Source: Rhodoferax sp.
Lineage (GTDB): Bacteria; Pseudomonadota; Gammaproteobacteria; Burkholderiales; Burkholderiaceae_C
Reading direction: 5' to 3'
DNA length: 36,682 bases
NCBI RefSeq assembly: GCF_025356155.1
Contig: NZ_JANXUQ010000145.1
Coordinates: 1-36,682 of the forward strand
Made by a program: the position numbers and the translations under genes. The notes beneath the pieces are model-generated. The model saw only the letters and a list, made by a program, of their open reading frames with translations. It made no database searches and was not told where the DNA came from. This document shows positions 15,950-24,530 of the stretch, one piece after another; the stretch's first letter is position 1, and each line of letters opens with the position of its first letter.

Positions 15950-17529
15950 TCCAGCAACTGCAGGTGGCGAAGCGTTGGCAAGCGCTTGGTAATGAAGTCT
16001 GCCGCCTGGGTGCGCAGCTCTGCCATATTGTCTTGCGGAGATTCCATGGGCTTGCCATCGCGCAACATGCGCTGGCCCTGGGCCAGCAGTGCGTCCCAGG
16101 CAAACTCGGCCAGCACGCCCAGGTCGGGCGCAGCCGCAGGCGTTTTACCTTCTTGGATGGCCAGTAAAAAGAGCTGGTGCATGCGTCCCAGCAACACGCC
16201 CCCACCGCTGACCGGGCTGGCCAGGTAGTTAACATCGGCGCCGCTGCGCGCCAGGCCCAATATGTGACGGTTCAATTGCTGGCACTGGGGCCGGGCCATG
16301 TGTACCGCCGCCGCGTCTTGCACTGCCACAAGATCGCCCTTGCCTGTCAGCAGCAGCATTGCCTCTATGAGTTGCGGGAAATTGATGGAAACCTTGTGGG
16401 GGGCGGCTTGCAACAGATCCCACAGGTCGCCGATGCTATGCGGCTGCTGGTCGGCCAGTGCGGCCAATATCGGACCGTAGACGGACGGAGTCAGCCCGGC
16501 CTCACCCACCGGTGCCTTGATCTTCATGACCACATCGGCGGCTGGCACCACCAGCATCACACGTTGGGCATGTAATGCCTGCGTCTGCGCCACCGTGGCG
16601 AGGCGGCGTGGGCCCTTGATCCAGTAGTCGCGGCGAAACTGCTGGTTGACCAAAAAGTCGCGTACCGTTTCGCGGAACAGCGGGTCGGACTGCTCTTGTA
16701 GCAGCGCGCTTTGCGCGGGCGAGAAGTTCAGCGCCGGCAGGTGGTCTTGGTAGTGGGCGGAGCAGCCGTAACTGAGCTTGGCTGGTGCCAGCCAGCGGGC
16801 CATGTTGGCAAACGATATGGGTTGCCAGTCGCGGTTGAAGTATTCGTGGGCCAGGTAGTTGCGACCCATTTCCTTCAGACGCTTGAGCCGCGCCGCGATC
16901 TGGGCATTGGCCTGCGCATAGTGCGGGTTACACGCCATCAACTGGTCGGCAAAGGCCAGCGATGCGTCAATGCGGTTGGCAATGCCCTTGCCCGGGATGC
17001 CCATAACGTGTGCATGTTCGACCAGCAGTTCACGCATGGGAACCATCGCCGCCCAGCCGGGTTGGGTGTTGTAGCTGATGTAGAGCACGCCGCCCACGCG
17101 CAGCTTGCGCCGCACAAAGTCGATCAGCACCGCGCGGTTGGCGTCCGATATCCAGCTCCAGATGCCGTGTATGCCAATGAAGCTGAAGTCGGGCAGATCG
17201 CTGCGTTGGCAGAAGTCGGCAAAGGCCTCGTCATACAGCCGCGTGCCCAGCGCGCCCACACCACTGGCACCTGCCAGCTCTTGCGCGAAAGCGGTTTGTG
17301 AGGGGTTGAAGTCGGTTGCGCACCAGGGGGCGCCCGAGGCGGCCGCATGCACATTGACGCTGATGCCCTGGCCCATACCCAACTCGCAGGCTGGCCCCTG
17401 CGTCAGCAGGTCGGGCGCGGCCCAGCCGGCATTGAGCAGCGCCAGCCGCGCGCGCAGCGGATTGAGCTCGGCGTAATAGCCAAAGGTGTAGCCGATGTCG
17501 GTGACATAGCCTTCGTTCCAGTCAGACAT
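15946..17529 (-). CDS. Class I SAM-dependent methyltransferase with methyltransferase regulatory domain
   Basis: The protein (527 residues) starts MSDWNEGYVTDIGYTFGYYA, a hallmark opening of this group. The SAM-binding glycine motif ACELGMGQG lies at about residues 47-55, and FSFIGIHGIWSWISDANRAV and YISYNTQPGWAAMVPMRELL are typical of the catalytic domain. The second part (about 215-300) fits the methyltransferase regulatory domain; the C-terminal 200 residues are helical and less conserved. Related proteins are often found with O-antigen or other surface-glycan genes, but the substrate is unknown. ATG 17529 was chosen; the frame is open to 17580. It lies 64 bases after gspF on the same strand and could be read from the gspF transcript. 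Confidence 0.92.
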   Translation of the reverse strand: MSDWNEGYVTDIGYTFGYYAELNPLRARLALLNAGWAAPDLLTQGPACELGMGQGISVNVHAAASGAPWCATDFNPSQTAFAQELAGASGVGALGTRLYDEAFADFCQRSDLPDFSFIGIHGIWSWISDANRAVLIDFVRRKLRVGGVLYISYNTQPGWAAMVPMRELLVEHAHVMGIPGKGIANRIDASLAFADQLMACNPHYAQANAQIAARLKRLKEMGRNYLAHEYFNRDWQPISFANMARWLAPAKLSYGCSAHYQDHLPALNFSPAQSALLQEQSDPLFRETVRDFLVNQQFRRDYWIKGPRRLATVAQTQALHAQRVMLVVPAADVVMKIKAPVGEAGLTPSVYGPILAALADQQPHSIGDLWDLLQAAPHKVSINFPQLIEAMLLLTGKGDLVAVQDAAAVHMARPQCQQLNRHILGLARSGADVNYLASPVSGGGVLLGRMHQLFLLAIQEGKTPAAAPDLGVLAEFAWDALLAQGQRMLRDGKPMESPQDNMAELRTQAADFITKRLPTLRHLQLLD

Positions 17530-17593
17530 GCATGGAGCCTTTGTAAGTGCGAAGGCCAAATCCGCGCCGGGCCGTGGCAAGCGTGGGGCCCAT

Positions 17594-18832
17594 CTACTTC
17601 ACCAATTGGTTCAGCTGAATGATGGGCATCAACACCGCCAGCACGATCAGCAAGACGATGATGCCCATGGCCACGATCAGCAGCGGCTCCAGTATGGTTG
17701 CGAGTTGCATGGCGCGGCGCTGTACCTCGGTGCTGAGCTGTTTGGCCGCGCGCTCCAGCATCACCGGCAACTGCCCAGTCTGCTCACCGAGGCGGGCAAA
17801 CATGCCCAGCAAACCCGGGAAGCGCTTCTTTTGTGCCAGCGCGGAGGCCAGCGGCGCCCCTTCCCGCACCAGCACCAAGGCGTCCAGCGCGTCGGTGCGC
17901 ATGGCGCGGTTGGACAGCGTCTCGGCCGCAGCTTGCAAGGCTTTCAGGATGGGCACACCGGCGGCGGCCAGCATGGACAGCGTGCCTGCAAAACGTGCCG
18001 CGTTGTAACCACGGCTCAATTTACCCAATATGGGTAAATTGAGCCACATGGCATCGAATTTCTCACGAAATGCGGCGCTAGCCCACGCCAAACGGGCGCA
18101 TCCAGCTATCAAAATCAGAGCAATCAACATCAGCCAGCCCTGGTTGCGCACAAAATTGCCTAGGCCCAGCATGATCACGGTCAGCAGGGGTAGTGCGCGT
18201 TTGCTGCCCGCAAACACCTCGGCCACCTGGGGTACCACATAGCCCAGCAGGAACATCACGATGGTGATGGCCACCAGCGTCACGATTGCGGGGTACAGCG
18301 CCGCACCAATCAATTGCGACTTGAGCGCCTGGCTTTGTTCCAGGTCGTCGGCCAGGCGCTCCAGCACCAGGCCCAGGTTGCCGCTGTGCTCACCGGCACC
18401 CACAACGGCGCAGTAGGTGGGCGCAAATTCGCGCGGATGCTGCGCCAGTGCGGTGGCAAACGGCGTGCCGCCATTCACCTCGGACCGTATCGCCGCTACC
18501 AGGTGGCGCTGGCGTTCGTCATCCGCCTCTTCCGACAGTGCGGTCAGCGCCCGTTCCAGCGGCAGGCCGGAGGCCACCAGCCCGGCGATCTGGCGTGTCC
18601 AGATGGCCAGCGCGTTGGCGTTGAACACGCGGGATGTCCACAGCGTTGTGCCTTGGCGGCTGGAGTTCTCGCCGCCCGCGCCCTGTGCGCCCGGCCCTAC
18701 CGGCTCGACGGACATGGGTACCAGCAGCTGGGTGCGCAACAAGCCGCGCGCGGCCTTTGCGGTGTCGGCTTCAATCACACCCTTGCGGGCGCTGCCGTTG
18801 GCATCGAGGGCTTCAAAGGAATAGGCGGGCAT
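17594..18832 (-). CDS. gspF: Type II secretion inner-membrane platform protein GspF
   Basis: GspF is the polytopic platform protein that links the GspE ATPase to pseudopilus assembly. The 412-residue product starts MPAYSFEALDANGSARKGVI at ATG 18832 and has two T2SSF domains (about residues 75-200 and 280-400). Typical segments are TRQIAGLVASGLPLERAL, GEHSGNLGLVLERLADDLEQ and, in the second copy, LSMLAAAGVPILKALQAA and LGEQTGQLPVMLERAAKQL. Three hydrophobic stretches are clear, the last ending the protein (IIVLLIVLAVLMPIIQLNQL). In relatives it directly follows gspE; here 11.2 kb separate them, so it needs its own promoter in 18833-18996. A 33-bp perfect palindrome lies inside the gene. Confidence 0.97.
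   Translation of the reverse strand: MPAYSFEALDANGSARKGVIEADTAKAARGLLRTQLLVPMSVEPVGPGAQGAGGENSSRQGTTLWTSRVFNANALAIWTRQIAGLVASGLPLERALTALSEEADDERQRHLVAAIRSEVNGGTPFATALAQHPREFAPTYCAVVGAGEHSGNLGLVLERLADDLEQSQALKSQLIGAALYPAIVTLVAITIVMFLLGYVVPQVAEVFAGSKRALPLLTVIMLGLGNFVRNQGWLMLIALILIAGCARLAWASAAFREKFDAMWLNLPILGKLSRGYNAARFAGTLSMLAAAGVPILKALQAAAETLSNRAMRTDALDALVLVREGAPLASALAQKKRFPGLLGMFARLGEQTGQLPVMLERAAKQLSTEVQRRAMQLATILEPLLIVAMGIIVLLIVLAVLMPIIQLNQLVK
18013..18045. repeat. 33-bp perfect palindrome inside gspF
   Basis: Arms ggctcaatttaccca (18013-18027) and tgggtaaattgagcc (18031-18045) are perfect 15-bp complements with a 3-base loop (ata). It lies in the coding region for WLNLPILGKLS, and the coding strand uses TTA and ATA codons there, unusual in such GC-rich DNA. 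Confidence 0.85.
18105..18121. repeat. Near copy of the GCTAY-N7-RTAGC motif (inside gspF)
   Basis: gctat-N7-agagc matches the motif except for one base. It lies 60 bases from the 33-bp palindrome, within a hydrophobic helix of GspF (LIALILIAG). Confidence 0.4.
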
Positions 18833-18996
18833 GGGGTGTGATGTTAGCGGCAAGCAGGGCATATGCGAGAATCCGCCTGCGCGATGCCATACCGATTGCC
18901 TTCGACCCTGGCGCGCGACAACGCTGCGTTGTGCCCAGCGACAACCCAGGCCTGGGTCGCCTTGCGGGCGGATTCCAAAGCTGCTTCTACTCAGAC

Positions 18997-20568
18997 ATGA
19001 AAGCCTTTCTGAAAGCCGTTTTGACTGCGGTTTCACTGCTGATGTGCACCCCCGCCGCGATGGCCCAGGCGTTGGATGTCGCTGAGGCGCTTGCCCCCTG
19101 GATGTTGACCGACCCGTCGGCGGTAGGCCTACCACCTCGTTTTGCCCCGGGTGTTGACGATGCACCCCTGCAGTTGAAGCTGGCACCCGACCTGGTGCCC
19201 CATTCCGTGCTGCGGCGGCGCGACAAGTCTTACGCTTTGCTGGAAGTGCGCAACACGGTGGATTCGCGTTACGCAGGAATTCCTGGTTGGGTGGTCAATC
19301 TGGCGCTTTATGCGCTGCTGGCCATCTCGGCCGTGGTGCTGCTGTATACGCTGCGGCACTACTTCTTCACACTGAACCGATTGTTTGGCACGCAGCGCCA
19401 CCCATACACCGATATCGATACGGCCGACTGGCCGCGGGTGACGGTGTTTATTGCAGCCCACAATGAAGAAGCGGTCATTGCCAATGCGCTGGCCGCCTTG
19501 CTGGACGGTGACTACCCGGCAGACCGGCTGGAGATCATGCCGGTCAACGACCGCTCCAAGGACCGGACGCGGGAGATCATCGACGAATTCGTTGTCAAAT
19601 ACCCAGGCCGCATCCGCCCCTTCCACCGATCCGACGGCAAGCCGGGCAAGGCCGCTGCGCTGAAGGATGCAACCGAACTCGCTACCGGCGATATCCTGCT
19701 GGTGTTCGATGCAGACTACATCCCCGGCCGTGGCCTGGTGCGGCAACTGGTGGCGCCCTTTTTCGATCCTGAAAATGGAGTGGTCATGGGGCGCGTGGTG
19801 CCGCTCAATACCGGCACCAACCTGTTGACCCGCCTGCTGGACCTGGAGCGTTCGGGCGGTTACCAGGTAGACCAGCAGGCGCGCATGAATCTACGGCTGG
19901 TGCCGCAATACGGCGGCACGGTGGGCAGCATACGGCGCGCCGCGCTGGACGCCGTGGGCGGCTGGCACGACGACGTGCTGGCCGAGGACACGGACCTGAC
20001 CTACCGCCTGTTGCTGGGTGGTTGGAACATCGTCTACCAAAACCGTTCGGAGTGTTACGAGGAGTCGCCAGAAGATTGGCCGGTGCGTGTACGCCAGATC
20101 ATGCGTTGGGCCAAGGGCCACAACCAGGCCGTGGTGCGCTATACCCTGAAGCTTCTGCTTTCCAAAGCAGTGAGCTGGCGCGAAAAGCTCGACGGCACCT
20201 TGTTGCTGGGGGTTTATGCCATGTCGCCAGTACTGCTGGTTGGCTGGATGCTGGCGATCTTTTTGTTTTATTTCAGCAGCAACGACTGGCTGGTCGGCGT
20301 GCTGGCCCTGTTTGCCTTGATGGCCTATAGCGCTTTGGGTAACTTTGCTGCATTCTTCGAAATATGCACCGCAGCTTACCTGGATGGCAGCGTGCAGCGC
20401 GTCAGGTTGCTGCCGCTCAACTACCTTGGCTTTTTGGTCAGCATGCTGGCCATTTCCCGTGCGACCTTCAACCAGATTGTGTTTGATACGCTGCTCAAGC
20501 GCACCATGGTATGGGACAAGACGGTGCGCTACCGGCAAACGCCACCTACCGCCGCACCCGCGCCATGA
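18997..20568 (+). CDS. Processive family 2 glycosyltransferase (polysaccharide synthase)
   Basis: This is the likely polymerising enzyme of the operon. The 523-residue protein carries the processive GT2 set: D185 (VNDRS), D238-A-D240 (VFDADY), E330-D331 (LAEDTDL) and QIMRW at 367-371, as in cellulose, chitin and poly-GlcNAc synthases. Helices flank the catalytic domain: one at about 98-120 and three or four after residue 400. Unusually it begins with a signal peptide (KAVLTAVSLLMCTPAAMAQA) and about 70 presumably periplasmic residues before the first membrane helix. ATG 18997 is the only start giving that signal; the frame is open to 18634, but the added residues overlap gspF. The stop overlaps the next start (ATGA, 20565-20568). 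The sugar is not known; the nearby epimerase suggests UDP-GlcNAc or UDP-ManNAc. Confidence 0.9.
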   Translation: MKAFLKAVLTAVSLLMCTPAAMAQALDVAEALAPWMLTDPSAVGLPPRFAPGVDDAPLQLKLAPDLVPHSVLRRRDKSYALLEVRNTVDSRYAGIPGWVVNLALYALLAISAVVLLYTLRHYFFTLNRLFGTQRHPYTDIDTADWPRVTVFIAAHNEEAVIANALAALLDGDYPADRLEIMPVNDRSKDRTREIIDEFVVKYPGRIRPFHRSDGKPGKAAALKDATELATGDILLVFDADYIPGRGLVRQLVAPFFDPENGVVMGRVVPLNTGTNLLTRLLDLERSGGYQVDQQARMNLRLVPQYGGTVGSIRRAALDAVGGWHDDVLAEDTDLTYRLLLGGWNIVYQNRSECYEESPEDWPVRVRQIMRWAKGHNQAVVRYTLKLLLSKAVSWREKLDGTLLLGVYAMSPVLLVGWMLAIFLFYFSSNDWLVGVLALFALMAYSALGNFAAFFEICTAAYLDGSVQRVRLLPLNYLGFLVSMLAISRATFNQIVFDTLLKRTMVWDKTVRYRQTPPTAAPAP

Positions 20569-21695
20569 GCACCATAGCACCTGGTTTATTGGTTACGTTG
20601 GGCCTCTGTGCCGGGGTTGCACTGGCCTTTATGGCACCGCTGTTGCCGGCGCTGATTGAGCTGATGTGGCCAACGGACGCGAAGCCGCTGCGCGTGGTGC
20701 GCGAGCACGATAGCAATGTCTCCAATTTCGCCCACGGATTCCAGCATTTCGTGGAGCAAAAATTTTCGGATGCGCTGCGTGATTTGGGTACGACTGAAGT
20801 GCGCCGCATACCTATGGAATCGGGTGGCGCTTGCCTGCTGATGGGCGAATCCGCAGCCTTTGAGCTTGACGGCAAAGAGCATGTGGCGTTGACGGTCACA
20901 TCCCTGCTGGTTGGCGGAGGGGATGTGCACTTGCCCGACAACGTGTTGTACGAGTCGGAAGTCTACGCGGCCGGAAGTTTCAGCAGCGGCAGCCTGTCGG
21001 CGTTCCGTGCGGTTCTGGCCCAGGGGAGTGCAACACTGGGCAGCGGCACCGTCGTGCTGCGCTGGATCCACGCCCGCCAGACGTTGACGGTGGGCAGCGC
21101 GGCACAGCTATTTGGCCGAGCGTCGTCCGATACTTGCATGGTGTTGGAGCAAGGGGTTGCATTTGAGCGGCTGCACGCACCAGAGATCCACTTTGGCGCT
21201 TCTACGGTGCAAGCAGTGGCGGGCGCCGCACAACCGGACACTGTGCCTCGTACCGTGTACGAATTCGCAGCAACGCATAAAGGCGCCATGTCTGCCGGCA
21301 TATGGCGCCTGGACCAAAGTTTGGAAGTGCCGGTGGCCAGCATGTGTACGACGGGGCTGGTAGTGCAAGGGGACCTGCGCGTGGGCGCTGCCAGCCGCCT
21401 GCCATTCCCGGTCAAAAGCAATGGTGATACGCTGTTCCAGCAGGGGTGCCGTGCGGATGCTGCAGTAGTAGCCACGGGGCGCATTGATATTGGTCGCGAC
21501 AGTCACATACGGGGCCCTGTGATCAGCGAGGTAGAGGTGTGGGTGCGGCGCGGCAGCACAGTGGGCACGCCGCAGTCGCCCACCACCATTTCCGCGCCGC
21601 GCATCGTTATTGAAACCGGTGTTGTCGTCTATGGTTCCGTGTGGGCACGCCAACAAGGCGAAGTCATTCTTGAAAAGGCAACAGAAGTAGCATGA
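20565..21695 (+). CDS. Membrane-anchored beta-helix-like protein (bactofilin/polymer-forming type)
   Basis: The 376-residue protein has one hydrophobic N-terminal segment (about 7-32: LLVTLGLCAGVALAFMAPLL), then a long region with many short Gly- and Val-rich beta repeats. Examples are EHVALTVTSLLVGGGDVHLP, RQTLTVGSAAQLFGRASSD, GRIDIGRDSHIRGPVISEVE and APRIVIETGVVVYGSVWARQ. This pattern suggests a right-handed beta-helix like those of bactofilins or polymer-forming cytoskeletal proteins, but the match is by eye. It may act as a scaffold at the inner membrane for the synthase. Start ATG 20565 overlaps the synthase stop; its own stop overlaps the next start (ATGA at 21692-21695). No catalytic motif was recognised. 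Confidence 0.75.
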   Translation: MSTIAPGLLVTLGLCAGVALAFMAPLLPALIELMWPTDAKPLRVVREHDSNVSNFAHGFQHFVEQKFSDALRDLGTTEVRRIPMESGGACLLMGESAAFELDGKEHVALTVTSLLVGGGDVHLPDNVLYESEVYAAGSFSSGSLSAFRAVLAQGSATLGSGTVVLRWIHARQTLTVGSAAQLFGRASSDTCMVLEQGVAFERLHAPEIHFGASTVQAVAGAAQPDTVPRTVYEFAATHKGAMSAGIWRLDQSLEVPVASMCTTGLVVQGDLRVGAASRLPFPVKSNGDTLFQQGCRADAAVVATGRIDIGRDSHIRGPVISEVEVWVRRGSTVGTPQSPTTISAPRIVIETGVVVYGSVWARQQGEVILEKATEVA

Positions 21696-22660
21696 ATTCC
21701 TTGCGCCATTGGATCCTTTTGGCGAGCTTGCTGTTACCCACGCTGTCTTCGGCTCTGGACCTGAGTGCCTACCAGCGGGCGGATGGCGCCATCACCGTCC
21801 ACCGCTACGGCGACCATGTGGACCCTTACTTTGCGATGAAGGCGCTGTGGGCTGCACGCCGGTTGGGCGACCCGGCGCAGAAGGAAACGCTGGCGTGGAT
21901 CCATTGGCTGTTGCCCCGCCAGAAGGACAACGGCAGCTTTTCTCGTTACTGTGAAACCGACGGGCGGTGGCAAGCCTGTGCGGACGCGGACGCGGATGAT
22001 TCCACGCTGGCCCTGTGGATCGAACTGCTGCACGAGGCCGCGCCCCGTGGCCTGCCGCCGCTTTGGGCAGACAGTGCCCGCCGGGCCGAGCGGGGACTGG
22101 CGCAGTTGCGCGACAAGACCACCAATGTCTACCATGTCAGCGACAGCATCGGCGACGCACTGTTGATGGACAACAGCGAAATCTATGCCGCGTTGCGCCG
22201 GGTCGGTGAGTTGCGGCAAGGCGCACGCGATGCGGCGGAAGCGAAGCGTTACTTCGCGCAGGCGCGTACGCTGCGTTTGGCGATGGGCAAAGTGTTCAGG
22301 TCATCACCATCCGGGCTGCTGGCGTGGACCAGCGGGGACGCGGCAGGCGAATTGTTTTACCCGCACCGGCTGGCCCACCTCTACCCCTCGCTGCACGGCA
22401 TGCCCACGGACGCGTTTGATCCCATGCTGGGTTTGCAGGCCTGGCTTGACCGCTATGGCGATGCCTGGCTGGACCGCACCGACGATAACTTTCCATGGGG
22501 CCTTGTCGCTTTGCTGGCCTACCAGAACAACTTGTACTGGGCGGTGGACCGGTGGATGGACAACGCCATCGTGCTGCGCTATAGCGGGCATTGGAATGTG
22601 CTGGAAGAGGCACAACTGCAAGGCCTCGCCCGCCAACAGTTGGGAGGGCAGTGGCGGTGA
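21692..22660 (+). CDS. Exported alpha/alpha-barrel protein, possible glycoside hydrolase
   Basis: The 322-residue product has a signal peptide (WILLASLLLPTLSSALDLSA) and a helical body with the look of an (alpha/alpha)6 barrel. Features are PYFAMKALWAARRLGDPAQ, WIHWLLPRQKDNGSFSRYC, an acidic pocket-like run DADADDSTLALWIELL, MDNSEIYAALRRVGEL and RTDDNFPWGLVALLAYQNN. Such barrels are common in polysaccharide hydrolases and lyases, and biosynthetic operons often carry one (for example BcsZ in cellulose synthesis). I cannot assign a family or the catalytic acids. It is expected in the periplasm. Its start and stop overlap its neighbours by four bases, so translation is coupled. Confidence 0.75.
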   Translation: MNSLRHWILLASLLLPTLSSALDLSAYQRADGAITVHRYGDHVDPYFAMKALWAARRLGDPAQKETLAWIHWLLPRQKDNGSFSRYCETDGRWQACADADADDSTLALWIELLHEAAPRGLPPLWADSARRAERGLAQLRDKTTNVYHVSDSIGDALLMDNSEIYAALRRVGELRQGARDAAEAKRYFAQARTLRLAMGKVFRSSPSGLLAWTSGDAAGELFYPHRLAHLYPSLHGMPTDAFDPMLGLQAWLDRYGDAWLDRTDDNFPWGLVALLAYQNNLYWAVDRWMDNAIVLRYSGHWNVLEEAQLQGLARQQLGGQWR

Positions 22661-24528
22661 ACGTCGTGCATAGGGTGTGGCGCTTTATTCCAACCGGCGT
22701 GTGGGTGATGCTGTTGTTGATTGGCTTGGCTGTGCTCTATCGGGCATACATTGGCAGTGCCCGCGAAGCAGAAGCAAAAGTGGGTGTGATCGGCGTGGTT
22801 GCACCCGACGGCATGTCGCGCGCGGACGCCAAGTTGTCGGTCTGGCTGGATGCCTTGAATGAACAGGGTTTGCGCAATGCCATCGTGCCGGTTTCGAGCC
22901 TGGTCAGCGAAAGCATCTGGGGCCGAAATGCGGCCGCAGACTACCGCGTGCTGGTGTTGCCGGACCAGATATTGCAGCGCTCAGACGCCCGCCTGCTGCG
23001 TTTTTTGCAGACCTTTGTAGCGGATGGAGGACAGCTGCTGGTTTGTTACGACGCCATGACCCGCAACGAAGGCGCGGGCACACATACAAACGGGGTTGCA
23101 CAGTTGTCCGGTTTGGTGGGTGTCGACTATGCACTGTTCGACACATTGGGTGCGGGTGCATTTGTCTCCGCTCCCGTGTTGGGTTCCGACGCCGACATGA
23201 CTTTGTTGCAAGTGCCGCCCGGAAAGGCCGTGCCATGGCCAACCAGTGCCTCTGGCCTATTGGCGTTGACAACCTACCAATACGGTTTTGTCATGTATCC
23301 CCATCTGGCTACCCGTGGTGCATATGGCGGCAAACGCCTGCTGGAATCCACCGACGGTTCTGTCATCCTGGGGGAGCGGGCGGTTGGGCGCGGAAGGGTG
23401 GTGTTTGCCAATCTGCCACTGGGCGACTTGAAAGGGCGCACAGATGGTCTGTTGCTGCATGCCGTGCTGAGCCATATGGGGAAAATCGCAGGGCTGCCGG
23501 CGCTGTCTGCGGCGCCCAACGGCATTGGCGGTCTGGTGTTCAATTGGCATATCGATGCCAACACTGCCTTGCCGGCTTTGGCCGAGTTTGACCGGCGGGG
23601 CCTGTTTGCGCAGGGTCCTTTTTCCATCCATTTCACCGCTGGACCAGACGCGCACAAACTGGGTGACCGCGCTGGCATGGACCTCGCGAACAACCTTCCC
23701 CTGCAGCAGTGGATTCAGCGCTTCAAGAAACGGGGCGATGGCATCGGCAACCACGGCGGCTGGCTCCATGACTATTTTGGGACCCAGGTGGACCATGCGC
23801 CACACCGCGAGATGGTGGACCTGCTGGAACGCAACGATGTCGCAGTGCGCGCTGCGGCAGGTGCGCCGGTCCGCGAGTATTCGGCCCCTTTGGGCAACCA
23901 GCCTGAGTGGGTGACCGAATGGATAGAAGACCGCGGTGTGATGGGCTATTACTTCACCGGCAATACGGGCATGGCGCCGACACGCAGCTACCGCGAAGGC
24001 CGGCTGGGCGCCCGTAAAATCTGGTCTTTCCCCATCCTGACATTGAACCAGATCGCGTCCTTTGAAGAGGCCAGCGACAATAGCGTGCCCGGCGATTACA
24101 TGGGGGACTGGCTGGTCTCCAGCGCCGAATTTGCGGCCGACTCCGCCACGGTACGCACCTTCTATTCGCACCCATCGGGCTGGAAGTTGTATTTCGGGGC
24201 CATCGAACAGTGGTTCAAGCGCACGGCCGAATTGCTGCACGACGGCCGTTTCCATTGGTACACGATGGAACAAATGGCAGAATTCCTCAACCGGCGTGAA
24301 CAGGTGCAGTGGCAGGTCATGCGGCGCCAGGACAAGGACGTGTTCCAGGCATCCCACACGACTGATCTCACCGGCATGGCGTGGCGTCTACCCAAGGTGC
24401 GGTACGAACGCCCCGTCTTGGAACAGGGTGCAGCCGACATCCGCGAAGCAGACGACGCCTGGACTGTGGTCGCAAAAGAAGGGAAGTCTTTGACTTTCAA
24501 TGTTTCAACCCAACAGGATCATCCGTAA
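22657..24528 (+). CDS. Membrane-anchored polysaccharide deacetylase-like protein with N-terminal amidotransferase-like domain
   Basis: The 623-residue protein starts at GTG 22657, nine bases after GGGAGG and overlapping the previous stop (GTGA). An N-terminal anchor (VWVMLLLIGLAVLYRAYIG) leads to a domain at about 40-270 like class I glutamine amidotransferase or ThuA-type folds (DYRVLVLPDQILQRSDARLL, FVADGGQLLVCYDAM, GRGRVVFANLPLGDL), with no obvious catalytic triad. The rest resembles a NodB/CE4 deacetylase: D300 in HIDAN, and H366 and H371 in NHGGWLHD fit the metal-binding Asp-His-His set, and EYSAPLGNQPEW resembles the family's (R/Y)xPxG motif. It would remove N-acetyl groups from the polymer in the periplasm. 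A domain pairing of this kind recalls PgaB and PelA in concept but not in sequence. Confidence 0.75.
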   Translation: MNVVHRVWRFIPTGVWVMLLLIGLAVLYRAYIGSAREAEAKVGVIGVVAPDGMSRADAKLSVWLDALNEQGLRNAIVPVSSLVSESIWGRNAAADYRVLVLPDQILQRSDARLLRFLQTFVADGGQLLVCYDAMTRNEGAGTHTNGVAQLSGLVGVDYALFDTLGAGAFVSAPVLGSDADMTLLQVPPGKAVPWPTSASGLLALTTYQYGFVMYPHLATRGAYGGKRLLESTDGSVILGERAVGRGRVVFANLPLGDLKGRTDGLLLHAVLSHMGKIAGLPALSAAPNGIGGLVFNWHIDANTALPALAEFDRRGLFAQGPFSIHFTAGPDAHKLGDRAGMDLANNLPLQQWIQRFKKRGDGIGNHGGWLHDYFGTQVDHAPHREMVDLLERNDVAVRAAAGAPVREYSAPLGNQPEWVTEWIEDRGVMGYYFTGNTGMAPTRSYREGRLGARKIWSFPILTLNQIASFEEASDNSVPGDYMGDWLVSSAEFAADSATVRTFYSHPSGWKLYFGAIEQWFKRTAELLHDGRFHWYTMEQMAEFLNRREQVQWQVMRRQDKDVFQASHTTDLTGMAWRLPKVRYERPVLEQGAADIREADDAWTVVAKEGKSLTFNVSTQQDHP

Positions 24529-24530
24529 CC

